Numbered from the stretch's first letter, positions 53,774-62,846 are shown. The stretch is DNA of 62,846 nt from Clostridiales bacterium (GCA_012522015.1 JAAYLD010000053.1:1-62846); one strand, 5' to 3'. Translations and numbers: made by a program. The notes: generated by a model not told the origin, from the letters alone.

Positions 53774-56700
53774 ATGAGAGGAAATTTCGAACAAAAAAGA
53801 CGATATTATCAAAGCATAATAATAAAATTTAAGCGGGCTACTGCTGCGGTTGTTTTGTGCTTTCTTCTTGTCGTACTTTTTGTTCTCCTTGCCTCTTGTG
53901 GTAAAAGGGGTATAGACATTGTAAATATTGACACATCAGAAGATAGCGGCACATCTGATAATGTGACTGAAACCGATAATTCATCTGGCATAGATCACGA
54001 CGCGGAAGAGGTTGACGGAATAGCCATATACGGGCCTGATGATCTTGCAAAGATAGGCGTCGATGCCAAATACCCGCTCGATGGTGATTATGTTTTAGTC
54101 GCGGATATTGATCTCTCGGGCAGAAAATGGAAGCCTATCGGAGGCACTGGTGCTGCAAGCGGTGCTTATTCAGGTGCGGGTGTTTTTTCCGGCAGCTTTG
54201 ACGGACGCGGTCACGTAATATCTGGACTTACAATCGACGCGACAACCTCCTCTTCACATTCAAACTGGGGACTTTTTGGCACATTAGGCGGCAAAAATGC
54301 GCGCTTTGAATGCTCGGTAAAGAATATAGTTTTCAAAGATGTTTCTATAACTGTCATAGCTGGTGGAAGTGTAGCCGTCGGCACTCTTGCTGGGCAGGCA
54401 AACGGTTGCGTTTATATTGATGGGATAACGATTCTGTCAGGCTCCGTTTCCGTTTTAAATGCGGGTGGTGGCGATATACTTGGCGCAGGGGGACTGATAG
54501 GGCAGTTCCGTACAAATGATATCGGAAACTCAAATATAACAGTAAGAAATATCTTCACAAATATTGATGTTTACGGCGAACCATCAGGGTATGCTATATA
54601 TGTAGGCGGTTTTGCCGGGCGTATTCGCGCCGGCAATTTGGGAGAGATATCAAATGTACTCGTTATTGGCTCCGCAACCTCATCATCTGGCAGTGGTTTT
54701 GCTATTGCAGGTGGCGATTCCAGTGCAAATACAACAAAACGAATATATTATCTGCCTACCTCCGGTGATTCTGGTTTTTATGGCAGGGCAGTTAGCTCTG
54801 ATAGGCTGGCATCCGGCAGTATAACGATGGGCGAGTCATGGCATGTCGAAGCCGGAATGCACCCGATACCTATTTCAGCATATAATAGTCGTGAATTTTC
54901 AATACTGGATCTTATCAGGCCAATTTACGCAAACGGCGAGGACGCGTATCACGTAAAAAATGACATTAAATTAACGACAGAGGTTGGATCTCATAAGATA
55001 ACATGGAAGAGCAGCGACGAGAGTGTAGTAAAAATCAGCGGGAATAAAGCTGCTGTCACACGTCCTGATGTGGGGTATAAAGACGTTATACTCACAGCGA
55101 CAGCAGCAAACGGAGATGTACGCGAGTATAAGATAAGAGTAATATCCGGCGTCACAGGACGTTTTACAAATACTTCAGCTAAGGTTGGAGATAAGCTCAC
55201 CGTTGCCGGTTATCCGGAAGGAACTGTATTAACTTGGACAATAACGAATTCACAGACAGGCCAAAAACGCCGCGCGTTAAGTGACACATCGGGTGAATAC
55301 ACGGTAACAAAGGATGACATTGAGTGCTTTGCAACCGTTTCCGCAGAAGGTTTTGATGACATCAGCAAATACATCAGCAGCCTGCCGGTTATTTACATCG
55401 ACAGTTCTGCATCATATTCTTCCATCAATAAGGCGAAATATAGCGAAGCGACGATGAGGATTCAGGGGAACGGCGCTTTTGAAAATGAAGAATATGACGG
55501 CAAGATTTACATAAAGCTTCGCGGGAATTCAACAGCTGGCCTTCCCAAGCGTCCTTTCAATATAAAGCTTGACAAGCGTACTAATTTATTCGATATGGGC
55601 GAAGGGAAGCGCTGGTGCCTTCTTGCTAATTACCTTGACCGTTCAAATCTCAGAAACCAGCTTGCCTTTGATTTGGGGAATGCGATAGGTCTGCCGAAAA
55701 TCGAATCCGTGTGGTGTGTGCTTATATACAACGGCGAGTACAGAGGGTTGTATCAATTAACTGAGAAAATCACAATTGACACCGAGCGCGTCAATATAAC
55801 CGACTGGGATGAAATCGCTGAAGATATAGCCCGTGCAATCGGCAATGAGAAGTTATTATCAAATAAGGATATTGCTGATATTGAGGATAAGCTGCAACAG
55901 GATCTTTCATGGATCACAACCGGGGTGTGGAACGGTTATAAAATCTCCGATTATATTGACACATCAAACTTTGATATAACAGGCGGGTACCTTCTTGAGC
56001 TTGACGAATACTACGACGAGGTATCGAAGTTTACAACGTCGCGTGGTGTTCCGATGATGATAAAGGAACCGGAGTTCGTCTTTTCGAATGAAGCGATGTT
56101 TAATTATATTAAAAATTACATACAGTCAATGGAGGACGCTATTTACTCGCCCGACGGTTATAATAGCTCCGGTATGTATTATACCGACTATATGGACATG
56201 GATTCGTTTATCGGATTCTGGTATCTCAATGTTGTGCTTAAAAACGTTGAAACATTTTATAAAAGCTGCTATATGTATTTAGATAAAGACGGTGTTTTGA
56301 CGTTTGGCCCTGTATGGGATTACGACTGGTGCAGCGGCAACACGGTGAACATGGGAGGCGCTTCCACAGCGTATGACAGTTGGAGGAGCGGAGAAAGCCA
56401 AGACCGTGAGTACTGGTACCGCGCTCTCTACGACGATCCATACTTCATGCTTCGCCTTTACGATGCTTACAAAAAATATCGCAGCACGCTTGATGATATG
56501 ATAGCATCGATAGATACATACAAAAGATACCTGTCGGCGGCGGCAAACGCTGACAACAAGCTGTGGGGTTACTGGAGAAGTGCTGATGATGAAGTTGCTT
56601 CTTTAAAATCCTGGCTTAAAAGCCGCGCGTCATGGCTCGATAAACAGCTCAAAACACCGGAGAAGTTTATTGAGTCAATCGGCGTTTACAAAAAATCTGG

Positions 56701-57004
56701 TGACATCGACATAACAAGCGTGAACGTTAGAAGCGGGCGCGTTACAGTCAAAGCTACGGCCAAAGTAAACATCAACTCAATTGCTTTCCGCTTTAATGGC
56801 TCATATATTGTCACAGCCGACGTAGAAAACGGCGCAGCAACCGTTACCGTAAATATATCAGACATTCCGGACGATGGCGCGTCAGCTTATTGCGTTGAAG
56901 CTCTCGGCCGCGACATATTAGGCGAGTATATTGTCTATAGAAAACCCTCATGGGAAGGCGCCTCACCCATGTATGTGTCAGATTATGAATATTTTAATGA
57001 TTAA
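53774..57004 (+). CDS. CotH-kinase lipoprotein with beta-solenoid and Ig-like domains, copy 2
   Basis: 1076 residues, collinear with the preceding paralogue over its whole length. The signal ends in LASC at residue 42. It has the same solenoid (GVFSGSFDGRGHVISGLTID), Ig-like (ITWKSSDESVVKISG) and CotH (KLRGNSTAGLPKRPFNI; GPVWDYDWCSGN) parts. The catalytic loop differs: where copy 1 has NWDSMKNS, this has NVETFYKS, replacing the Asp and Asn. So kinase activity is doubtful. ATG 53774 is preferred because GGTGGTGAT lies six bases upstream; ATG 53747 is an alternative. It follows copy 1 by 90 bases. Confidence 0.83.
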   Translation: MRGNFEQKRRYYQSIIIKFKRATAAVVLCFLLVVLFVLLASCGKRGIDIVNIDTSEDSGTSDNVTETDNSSGIDHDAEEVDGIAIYGPDDLAKIGVDAKYPLDGDYVLVADIDLSGRKWKPIGGTGAASGAYSGAGVFSGSFDGRGHVISGLTIDATTSSSHSNWGLFGTLGGKNARFECSVKNIVFKDVSITVIAGGSVAVGTLAGQANGCVYIDGITILSGSVSVLNAGGGDILGAGGLIGQFRTNDIGNSNITVRNIFTNIDVYGEPSGYAIYVGGFAGRIRAGNLGEISNVLVIGSATSSSGSGFAIAGGDSSANTTKRIYYLPTSGDSGFYGRAVSSDRLASGSITMGESWHVEAGMHPIPISAYNSREFSILDLIRPIYANGEDAYHVKNDIKLTTEVGSHKITWKSSDESVVKISGNKAAVTRPDVGYKDVILTATAANGDVREYKIRVISGVTGRFTNTSAKVGDKLTVAGYPEGTVLTWTITNSQTGQKRRALSDTSGEYTVTKDDIECFATVSAEGFDDISKYISSLPVIYIDSSASYSSINKAKYSEATMRIQGNGAFENEEYDGKIYIKLRGNSTAGLPKRPFNIKLDKRTNLFDMGEGKRWCLLANYLDRSNLRNQLAFDLGNAIGLPKIESVWCVLIYNGEYRGLYQLTEKITIDTERVNITDWDEIAEDIARAIGNEKLLSNKDIADIEDKLQQDLSWITTGVWNGYKISDYIDTSNFDITGGYLLELDEYYDEVSKFTTSRGVPMMIKEPEFVFSNEAMFNYIKNYIQSMEDAIYSPDGYNSSGMYYTDYMDMDSFIGFWYLNVVLKNVETFYKSCYMYLDKDGVLTFGPVWDYDWCSGNTVNMGGASTAYDSWRSGESQDREYWYRALYDDPYFMLRLYDAYKKYRSTLDDMIASIDTYKRYLSAAANADNKLWGYWRSADDEVASLKSWLKSRASWLDKQLKTPEKFIESIGVYKKSGDIDITSVNVRSGRVTVKATAKVNINSIAFRFNGSYIVTADVENGAATVTVNISDIPDDGASAYCVEALGRDILGEYIVYRKPSWEGASPMYVSDYEYFND

Positions 57005-57025
57005 TGAGTAGCAAAGCATAAAAAA

Positions 57026-57054
57026 GGGCGCAGCGGAGCAACTCCGCTGCGCCC
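57026..57054. terminator. bidirectional terminator
   Basis: GGGCGCAGCGGAG with CTCCGCTGCGCCC, three-base loop, between convergent genes; A-run before, T-rich after. Confidence 0.9.
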
Positions 57055-57104
57055 TTATCGTTTTCATTAAAATATAGTCAATATAATATGGTCAATAACT
57101 GCCG

Positions 57105-57791
57105 TCAGCGCTTCTCGACAATAATGCCCCCTGTTTTATAAATAGAGTTCGGAGGGACAACGCCGCGCACGCAAGAAAGCGGGTAAATGTTTGTGTGAGC
57201 GCAGATAATTGTGCCGGGATTGAGGACGCTGTTGCATCCTACATCGCCATAATTGCAGACGATAGCGCCAAATTTTCTGCGTCCGGTAGGTATCGCTTCA
57301 CCTTCGCTTGTTCTAACGACGACGTTTGATCCGTCAGCTTTCAGGTTTGAGCAAATAACGCCGGCACCTATGTGTGAGTGATAGCCAAGAATGGAGTCAC
57401 CGACATAGTTGAAATGCGGTGCTTGAGCTTTATCAAATAAAACGGCGTTTTTTACCTCAGTCGAGTTGCCAACGACGCAGCCATTGCCGATGATGGCGCT
57501 GCCGCGTATATATGCCGAGTGGCGAACCTCTGTGCCATGTCCGATTATGCACGGGCCTGCGATTTCGGCGCTCGGCGCAATTTTCGCATCGTTTGCTACC
57601 CAAATCCCGTCGCCAAGGTTTTTAAACTCGTCCTCGGGAAGGGTAGGGCCGATTTCAGTAATAAAACGTGTTATATGCTCAAGGATATCCCACGGATAAT
57701 CGGCGGCTTCAAAAAGAGGAGCCGCGAGTGTGTGTGAGGTATCGAGCATAGCCATTAAATATTCTTTCGTAAGCTTTACTTTCGACGACAT
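57105..57791 (-). CDS. left-handed beta-helix protein, GlmU C-domain-like
   Basis: 228 residues. A helical N-terminal segment (about 1-60) precedes hexapeptide repeats (AKIAPSAEIAGPCIIGHGTEVRH in pieces: SAEIAG, CIIGHG, AIIGNG, CVVGNS, IGAGVI). The IICAHTNIYP segment closes the helix. This is the fold of acetyl- and nucleotidyl-transferases such as GlmU, but the uridylyltransferase domain is absent. It starts one base after glmM, so the two are translationally linked, pointing to amino-sugar nucleotide metabolism. It may acetylate glucosamine-1-phosphate, the product of GlmM; this is inference. Confidence 0.78.
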   Translation of the reverse strand: MSSKVKLTKEYLMAMLDTSHTLAAPLFEAADYPWDILEHITRFITEIGPTLPEDEFKNLGDGIWVANDAKIAPSAEIAGPCIIGHGTEVRHSAYIRGSAIIGNGCVVGNSTEVKNAVLFDKAQAPHFNYVGDSILGYHSHIGAGVICSNLKADGSNVVVRTSEGEAIPTGRRKFGAIVCNYGDVGCNSVLNPGTIICAHTNIYPLSCVRGVVPPNSIYKTGGIIVEKR

Positions 57792-57792
57792 G

Positions 57793-59142
57793 TCAGTTTA
57801 AATATCCCCCGTCAGACAGGGCACGGCGTACTGTTTCCGCCGCCGATTTACAAAGTTTTTCACTTTCGGCTTCAATCATAAGCCGCACAACCGGCTGAGT
57901 CCCGCTTTTGCGAAGAATTATTCGGCCGTTTGCGCATATTCCCTTTGCAAGAGAATCAACAGTTTTGCGTATGGCAGGGTCACAGGCTGCAGCTGCCGGA
58001 TCTGTTACCTCAAAATTGACAAGCAACTGCGGCAAAAAGCGCAGATCTGCATGAAGCTCGGATAAGGGCATCTTACGTGCGACAGAAACGCCCATTATCA
58101 TAATAGCTGTCAATATGCCATCACCTGTGCTTGCGTATTTGCCTATTATAACATGACCGGAGTTTTCGCCGCCGAGCATATGTCCGCCTTCAAGCATACG
58201 TGCGCGGACAAAACGGTCGCCGACGTCGGTTACCTCGTAGTTAATACCGGCGCGCTCAAGTGCACGGTAAAGACCCGTGTTTGACATTGATGTTGTGACA
58301 ATAGTGTTTGTCGGAAGCTGACTGTGTTCCTTAAGGTGTTTTCCGAGAATGTACATAATAGAGTCGCCGTTTACGACGTCACCGTTTTCGTTTATGGCTA
58401 TACAACGGTCGGCATCGCCGTCAAATGCGAAACCTGCGTCAAGCTGCTTTTCACGCACCAGTTCACGAAGGCGATCGATGCACGTAGAACCGCAGTTGAG
58501 GTTGATGTTTTCGCCGTCAGGCTCGTTTCCGATAATATAAGTTTTTGCGCCAAGCGCATTGAATACGCTGCCTGCTATCATCCATGCGCTGCCGTTTGCA
58601 CAATCGAGCCCGATGCGTTTATCTTTAAATGAATATGCGGATAGAGCAATTAAGTATCCTATGTAGCGGTTTCGGCCGGCGGCATGATCGACGACGCGCC
58701 CGACATTAGAGCCAGTGGCGAAGGGTACCTCGGGCATTTCGCCGTCTATGTATTTTTCTATGAGGTCGGTTAATTCATCGTCAATTTTGTCGCCTGACGC
58801 TGTTATTATCTTTATTCCGTTGTCTACAAAGCCGTTATGGCTTGCTGTTATCATCACGCCGCAGTCGAACTGCTCTGTGCGCGTAACGTAAGATACACTT
58901 GGTGTTGTTGTAACATGAAGAAGATAAGCATCGCTGCCGGAGGCTGTTATTCCAGCGGCAATAGCACTCTCAAACATATAGCTTGAGCGCCGAGTGTCCT
59001 TCCCGACAACGATTTTTCCGGTACCACCGTTGTTATTTCCATAGTGGTAACCGAGGTAGCGCCCGATATCAAAGGCTTGCTTTGCTGTAAGAGAGATATT
59101 GGCTTCACCACGGAAGCCATCTGTACCAAAGTATTTTCCCAT
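57793..59142 (-). CDS. glmM: phosphoglucosamine mutase
   Basis: Interconverts glucosamine-6-P and glucosamine-1-P for UDP-GlcNAc and wall synthesis. YFGTDGFRGEAN at the start, the phosphoserine loop VMITASHNGFVDNG (about residue 100), the metal site FDGDADRCIAI (about 240) and the phosphate-binding RKSGTQPVVRLMIE near the C-terminus are all present. Length 449 is standard. Its promoter lies at 59177-59205. Confidence 0.95.
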   Translation of the reverse strand: MGKYFGTDGFRGEANISLTAKQAFDIGRYLGYHYGNNNGGTGKIVVGKDTRRSSYMFESAIAAGITASGSDAYLLHVTTTPSVSYVTRTEQFDCGVMITASHNGFVDNGIKIITASGDKIDDELTDLIEKYIDGEMPEVPFATGSNVGRVVDHAAGRNRYIGYLIALSAYSFKDKRIGLDCANGSAWMIAGSVFNALGAKTYIIGNEPDGENINLNCGSTCIDRLRELVREKQLDAGFAFDGDADRCIAINENGDVVNGDSIMYILGKHLKEHSQLPTNTIVTTSMSNTGLYRALERAGINYEVTDVGDRFVRARMLEGGHMLGGENSGHVIIGKYASTGDGILTAIMIMGVSVARKMPLSELHADLRFLPQLLVNFEVTDPAAAACDPAIRKTVDSLAKGICANGRIILRKSGTQPVVRLMIEAESEKLCKSAAETVRRALSDGGYLN

Positions 59143-59176
59143 TGATGTATCCTAACAGTTGTTTTTTTTCCTTAAC

Positions 59177-59205
59177 AGTATACTATATTATGCGGCGGCA
59201 GTCAA
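59177..59205 (-). promoter_or_regulatory. promoter of glmM
   Basis: Minus strand TTGACT, 17-base spacer, TATACT, close to the start codon. Confidence 0.7.
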
Positions 59206-59234
59206 GATAAGAGCATAAAAACTAAAGTTTTTAT

Positions 59235-59288
59235 TATGATATTTTTATCATACAGGGCATTGAATTTTTTCATATAGTATGGTATTAT
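59235..59288 (+). promoter_or_regulatory. LysR gene promoter with upstream palindrome
   Basis: The palindrome TATGATA-TTTT-TATCATA (59235-59252) stands just before TTGAAT, 17 bases, TATTAT (59260-59288). LysR proteins usually bind such a site near their own promoter; it also lies upstream of glmM. Confidence 0.55.
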
Positions 59289-59320
59289 AATAATCAACAA
59301 TTATATGAAAAAGGAATATC

Positions 59321-60223
59321 ATGAAACGGATTCATGAATTATCTTCGATGAGTGTCAATAAGTATAAGATATTATGTGCTGTTGTCGAATATGGCTCGCT
59401 TACACGCGCAGCCGCTGCTATGGGTATAACACAATCTGGTGTTAGCCATACGATTGCATCGCTTGAGCGAGAGATCGGTTTTTTAATAATCAAACGAGGG
59501 CATTCAGGTGTACGTTTAACACCAGAAGGGGAGATTATAATACCTGCGATACGTGGAATTGTTAATTCCAGTGAGCAGCTTAAACAGCTTGCCGCGTCCA
59601 TACATGGTGTTGCCATTGGTAACGTGAGGATAGGAACATTTACAAGCGTAGCAGTTCATTGGCTTCCGCAGATAATACGAGAGTTTCAAAAAGAATACCC
59701 CGGAATAAACATAAAAATATACAGCGGTGATTACAGCGATGTTGACTCATGGCTTAGTGATGGTACAGTTGATCTTGCTTTTGTCGCACCGCCTTGCAAC
59801 GGGAAATATGACATAATACCGCTAAGTGAGGATAGAATTCTTGCCATATTGCCAAAAGATCATCCAATGGCATCATATAGTCGTTTCCCGGTGTCCGCTT
59901 TCAGCACCGAAGCGCTCATCAGTATGCCCGAATCATCAGACCAACATACACGCCGAGCAATTGAAGCTTCAGGTATTGTACCAAACGTAAAGTATACGAC
60001 AAAGGACGATTACGCAATAATTGCTATGGTTGAAAACGGTCTTGGCGTCAGCGTCATGCCCGAGCTTTTGCTTTCAGGACGCAATTATAATGTCGCGGCG
60101 CTTGAGCTTGACCCACCCGCTTCACGGACGATAGCGCTCGCTATTCCGTCGCTTGTAAATGCCAGCCAGGCGACGAGGGCGTTATCAAATCATATAAAAT
60201 CATGGGTTGAAAAGAACCGATAA
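59321..60223 (+). CDS. LysR-family transcriptional regulator
   Basis: The winged helix-turn-helix fills residues 10-70 (SLTRAAAAMGITQSGVSHTIASLEREIG); the rest is a two-lobe ligand-binding domain (GNVRIGTFTSVAVHWLPQII; ILAILPKDHPMA; YAIIAMVENGLGVSVMPELL). It has the normal 300 residues. The ligand and targets are not visible. AAAAGGA precedes the ATG. It is divergent from glmM and convergent with purA. Confidence 0.93.
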   Translation: MKRIHELSSMSVNKYKILCAVVEYGSLTRAAAAMGITQSGVSHTIASLEREIGFLIIKRGHSGVRLTPEGEIIIPAIRGIVNSSEQLKQLAASIHGVAIGNVRIGTFTSVAVHWLPQIIREFQKEYPGINIKIYSGDYSDVDSWLSDGTVDLAFVAPPCNGKYDIIPLSEDRILAILPKDHPMASYSRFPVSAFSTEALISMPESSDQHTRRAIEASGIVPNVKYTTKDDYAIIAMVENGLGVSVMPELLLSGRNYNVAALELDPPASRTIALAIPSLVNASQATRALSNHIKSWVEKNR

Positions 60224-60244
60224 GATTAATACTTATGCTACCTA

Positions 60245-60284
60245 AAAACCCCGTCTGCGTTTCAAAAAGCGCAGGCGGGGTTTT
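60245..60284. terminator. bidirectional terminator
   Basis: AAAACCCCGTCTGCG (60245-60259) with CGCAGGCGGGGTTTT (60270-60284), one G-T pair, between LysR and purA. Confidence 0.92.
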
Positions 60285-60307
60285 AATATGAATGTTTAAA
60301 GCACTGC

Positions 60308-61572
60308 TTACATCTCAAAGTATTCTTCACGTCCGGCACCGACTGAGACATATCTGATTCGACTGCCGGTGGCGTTTTCTATATACTTAATGTAGTTTCT
60401 TGCGGCAGGCGGCAGCTCTGAGAAGCTGCGGCAACCGCTTATATCGGTTCGCAGCCTGAGTGATACTCAAAAACCGGCTTCGCGATTGCAAGGGCATTAC
60501 CAACGGGGAAGCGCTGTGTAATCGTGCCGTTTATATCGTATGCGACGCATACGGGGATTTTATCCATGTAAGAGAGGACGCCAAGTTTCGTCAGTGCTAT
60601 CTCATCAGCGCCCTGCATGAAAACACCATAACGTGACGCAGGCACATCACGCCAACACGCCTTGGACGCCCTGTAGCGGCGCCATATTCGCCACCTGCAC
60701 GACGTAATTTTTCTGCTTCTTCATCGAACAGCTCAGCTGTGAACGGCCCTTCGCCAACGCAAGTTGAATACGCCTTCATAATACCGATGACGCGGTCGAG
60801 TTTATACGAAGGTATGTCGGCACCGATTGGCGCGTATGCCGCTATTGTGGCGGAGGAGGACGTGTAGGGGCAAATTCCGAAGTCGATGTCGCGCAGAGCT
60901 CCTAATTGCGCCTCGAAAAGAACGGATTTACCTGCTTTTATAGCAGAATCAAGATGTTCTGTTGTGTCGCAGATATAGTCAGCAAAGGGAAGGCCGAATT
61001 TTTCAAGCCATGCGATCATTTCATCTGCGTTTATCGGTCATGTCCGTATCCGCCGGCAATTGTGAGGTTCTTCCATTCAACAATCGAGGGGAGCCGGCGG
61101 GCTGTATGCTCCATATTGAGCAAATCGCCCATTCTCAGAGTTTTTTTCATGTATTTATCGGCATAAACAGGTGCTATTCCGCGCCTTGTTGAGCCGAATT
61201 TAGCATCACCAAGACGATCTTCTTCAAGATTGTCAAGAAGCTTATGATAAGGCATACATATCGTGGCGCGGTCACTAATCTTTAAATTATCGGGGGTTAT
61301 TTTAATGCCGGCTTCGCGCAGACGTGCTACCTCGCCATATAAGTGCTCGACATCAATGACCATACCCAGCCCCATGACATTAACTGTATCGTCGCGCAGT
61401 ATGCCGGAAGGGAGCAGGTTCAGTATGAACTTGCCACGATCGTTTATAACGGTGTGACCGGCATTGTTGCCTCCCTGATAACGGATGACAATGTTGTACT
61501 CCGATGAAAAAGATCGACCATGCGGCCTTTTCCTTCGTCACCCCAGTTGATACCCGTTATTGCCGTAAGCAT
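60308..61572 (-). pseudogene. purA: adenylosuccinate synthetase, at least four indels
   Basis: Joins IMP and aspartate with GTP on the way to AMP. All PurA regions occur in order but in different frames: ATG 61572 with TAITGINWGDEGKGRMVDLF, GGNNAGHTVI, APVYADKYMKKTLR, EAQLGALRDIDFG (the usual QG is followed by A-L-R-D-I), GRPRRVG, ASRYGVFMQGADEIALTKL, DISGCRSFSELPPAA and the end VSVGAGREEYFEM. Breaks lie near 61510 (one T missing), 61033, 60655 and 60465. The last two fit four-base losses: adding TGGT and GGCT restores RRVGWCDV and HSGWLRTD. With those repairs the total is 1275 bases, the normal length. There are no nonsense substitutions. Confidence 0.9.
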
Positions 61573-61586
61573 AAAAATATTACTCC

Positions 61587-62846
61587 CTATACATTAATGG
61601 TACTATCAGCGTCGAGAGAGTCAGCGTTTGCTGCCAGCATCGGACGGACAACACCACATAGATATTCTTCAGTTTGTTCTTTTGCGCGGCCGGTTAGTAG
61701 CATCGGATCGGATAATAAGCGGATATCTTCCTCCGTTATATTAAAGGTAGGGTCAGCAAGTATCCGCGCAAAAAGATCATTATCAGCACCTGTTTCCTTC
61801 ATGTTTTTAGCAACGGCGACTGAGTGGCGGCGGATAGCTTCGTGGAGTGCTTGCCTGTCACCTCCGCGTCGTACGCAAAGCATGAGTATATTTTCCGTCA
61901 CCATAAAGGGAAGCTCCTCCTCAAGATGACGCTTCATTGTTGCAGGGTAAAAAGTAAGCCCGCGAGCGATATTTAAGTATAGAGTCAGAATTCCATCTGC
62001 CGTGAGGAACGCCTCAGGTATCGAAAGCCGCTTGTTAGCGGAATCATCAAGTGTTCGCTCAAGCCATTGTGTGGCTGCTGTATATGCGGGATTTGCAGAC
62101 TGCGCTATCAGGTAACGTGAGAGCGAACATATGCGTTCGCTGCGCATGGGATTGCGTTTATATGCCATAGCTGAGGAACCAATCTGTCCGGGTTCAAATG
62201 GTTCGTCAACTTCCTTCAAGTGTGAAAGCAGGCGGATGTCATTTGCAAATTTAGACGCGCTTTGTGCGATGCCACAGAGTACGGAGACGACGTTATAATC
62301 CACCTTACGCGTATAAGTTTGCCCCGACACATCATAACACGCTGAAAACCCCATTTTTTCGGTGATGATTGACTCAAGGCGCTTTACTTTTTCGTGATCA
62401 CCATCAAAGAGCTCAAGAAAGCTGGCAGCCGTACCTGTTGTGCCGCGGCAGCCGAGCATTTTAAGAGATGAAATCTGGAAGTCAAGCGCGTCAAGATCCA
62501 TCATCAAATCTTGTATCCAAATAGCGGCTCGTTTGCCGGCTGTCGTCGGCTGTGCAGCTTGAAAATGCGTCCAAGCAAGGGCCGGTGTCTCTTTATGAGC
62601 TTCGGCAATATCAGCGAGAGCAGCAATACAACTAATGAGTAGCTTCCTTATATGCAGCATAGCGCGGCGCATAATGATAATGTCAGTGTTGTCGACAACA
62701 TAGCATGACGTCGCGCCAAGGTGAATAATCCCTTTTGCATGGGGGCAGACATCGCCGTATGCCTTGACATGCGCCATGACGTCATGACGGACTTCACGCT
62801 CATATTTTTCCGCGAGCTCATAATCAATATCGTTGATGTGAGCGCG
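61587..62846 (-). CDS. purB: adenylosuccinate lyase, 5' end outside window
   Basis: Splits adenylosuccinate to AMP and SAICAR to AICAR in purine synthesis. The frame is open to the window edge; the first visible residues (RAHINDIDYELAEKYERE then VRHDVMAHVKAYGD) carry the conserved HDVMAHV block. IHLGATSCYVVDN and the fumarase/lyase signature SSAMAYKRNPMRSE, with the catalytic Ser loop, are intact. About 419 residues are seen of some 475. It is upstream of purA on the same strand with a 14-base gap, so the two enzymes of the AMP branch are co-transcribed. Unlike purA it has no frame damage. Confidence 0.95.
   Translation of the reverse strand, partial: RAHINDIDYELAEKYEREVRHDVMAHVKAYGDVCPHAKGIIHLGATSCYVVDNTDIIIMRRAMLHIRKLLISCIAALADIAEAHKETPALAWTHFQAAQPTTAGKRAAIWIQDLMMDLDALDFQISSLKMLGCRGTTGTAASFLELFDGDHEKVKRLESIITEKMGFSACYDVSGQTYTRKVDYNVVSVLCGIAQSASKFANDIRLLSHLKEVDEPFEPGQIGSSAMAYKRNPMRSERICSLSRYLIAQSANPAYTAATQWLERTLDDSANKRLSIPEAFLTADGILTLYLNIARGLTFYPATMKRHLEEELPFMVTENILMLCVRRGGDRQALHEAIRRHSVAVAKNMKETGADNDLFARILADPTFNITEEDIRLLSDPMLLTGRAKEQTEEYLCGVVRPMLAANADSLDADSTINV

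Overview
The window looks like chromosomal DNA from a spore-forming member of the Clostridia (Bacillota). The case rests on the spore genes gpr and spoIIP, the dgt-dnaG-rpoD macromolecular synthesis cluster, a CymR-like Rrf2 regulator next to luxS, a one-piece tmRNA without an encoded CCA, GGAGG-type ribosome binding sites and many TTGACA/TATAAT promoters with 17-base spacing. I cannot place it below class. I see no prophage, insertion sequence, CRISPR array, rRNA or convincing tRNA.

Layout. 1-3.2 kb: end of a nitroreductase gene, tmRNA (ssrA), a frameshifted small membrane-protein gene, a decayed second copy of the tmRNA 3' end, and metF. 3.2-9 kb: luxS and a CymR-like repressor (minus strand), a split chromate-transporter pair, a broken cell-surface O-acetylation locus (MBOAT plus DHHW protein), and a DUF368/PopT-type polyprenyl-phosphate transporter. 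9-14 kb: two structured non-coding elements, then dgt, dnaG and rpoD. 14-19 kb: an orphan lipoprotein solute-binding protein and a two-component system whose regulator and kinase genes both carry several indels. 19-25 kb: an S24-type repressor divergent from a small membrane protein, then spoIIP and gpr, then a second orphan binding protein. 25-34 kb: DUF4364 protein, a sigma factor, a zinc-ribbon protein with a branched RNA leader, rlmB, a degenerate P-type-ATPase-like protein, and the B12/radical SAM pair TIGR03960-TIGR03936. 34-40 kb (minus strand): metK, recD2, comF, mreB. 40-47 kb: rnfC, rnfD and an enlarged rnfG without rnfE, rnfA or rnfB, then pruA, a phosphopantetheinyl transferase and a cytidylate-kinase-like gene. 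47-57 kb: a GH2 beta-galactosidase divergent from two large tandem CotH-kinase lipoproteins. 57-62.8 kb: glmM with a left-handed beta-helix protein, a LysR regulator, a purA with several indels, and purB running off the end.

How the parts relate. luxS, metK and metF all serve the activated-methyl cycle but sit in separate transcription units. dgt-dnaG-rpoD is a classical replication/transcription block. The most unusual proteins are the catalytically dead-looking P-type ATPase homologue, the RnfG with an acidic cytoplasmic extension and a Thr-Glu repeat tail beside an RnfD lacking the usual flavin-acceptor threonine, and the CotH pair in which the second copy has a changed catalytic loop.

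A quality caution: at least a dozen indels fall in only six genes (the 1.1 kb membrane protein, the MBOAT gene, the DHHW gene, response regulator, histidine kinase, purA), while roughly 50 kb of other coding sequence is clean. Several are multi-base changes at short direct repeats. Either these loci are decaying or they are locally misassembled; the sequence alone does not decide.
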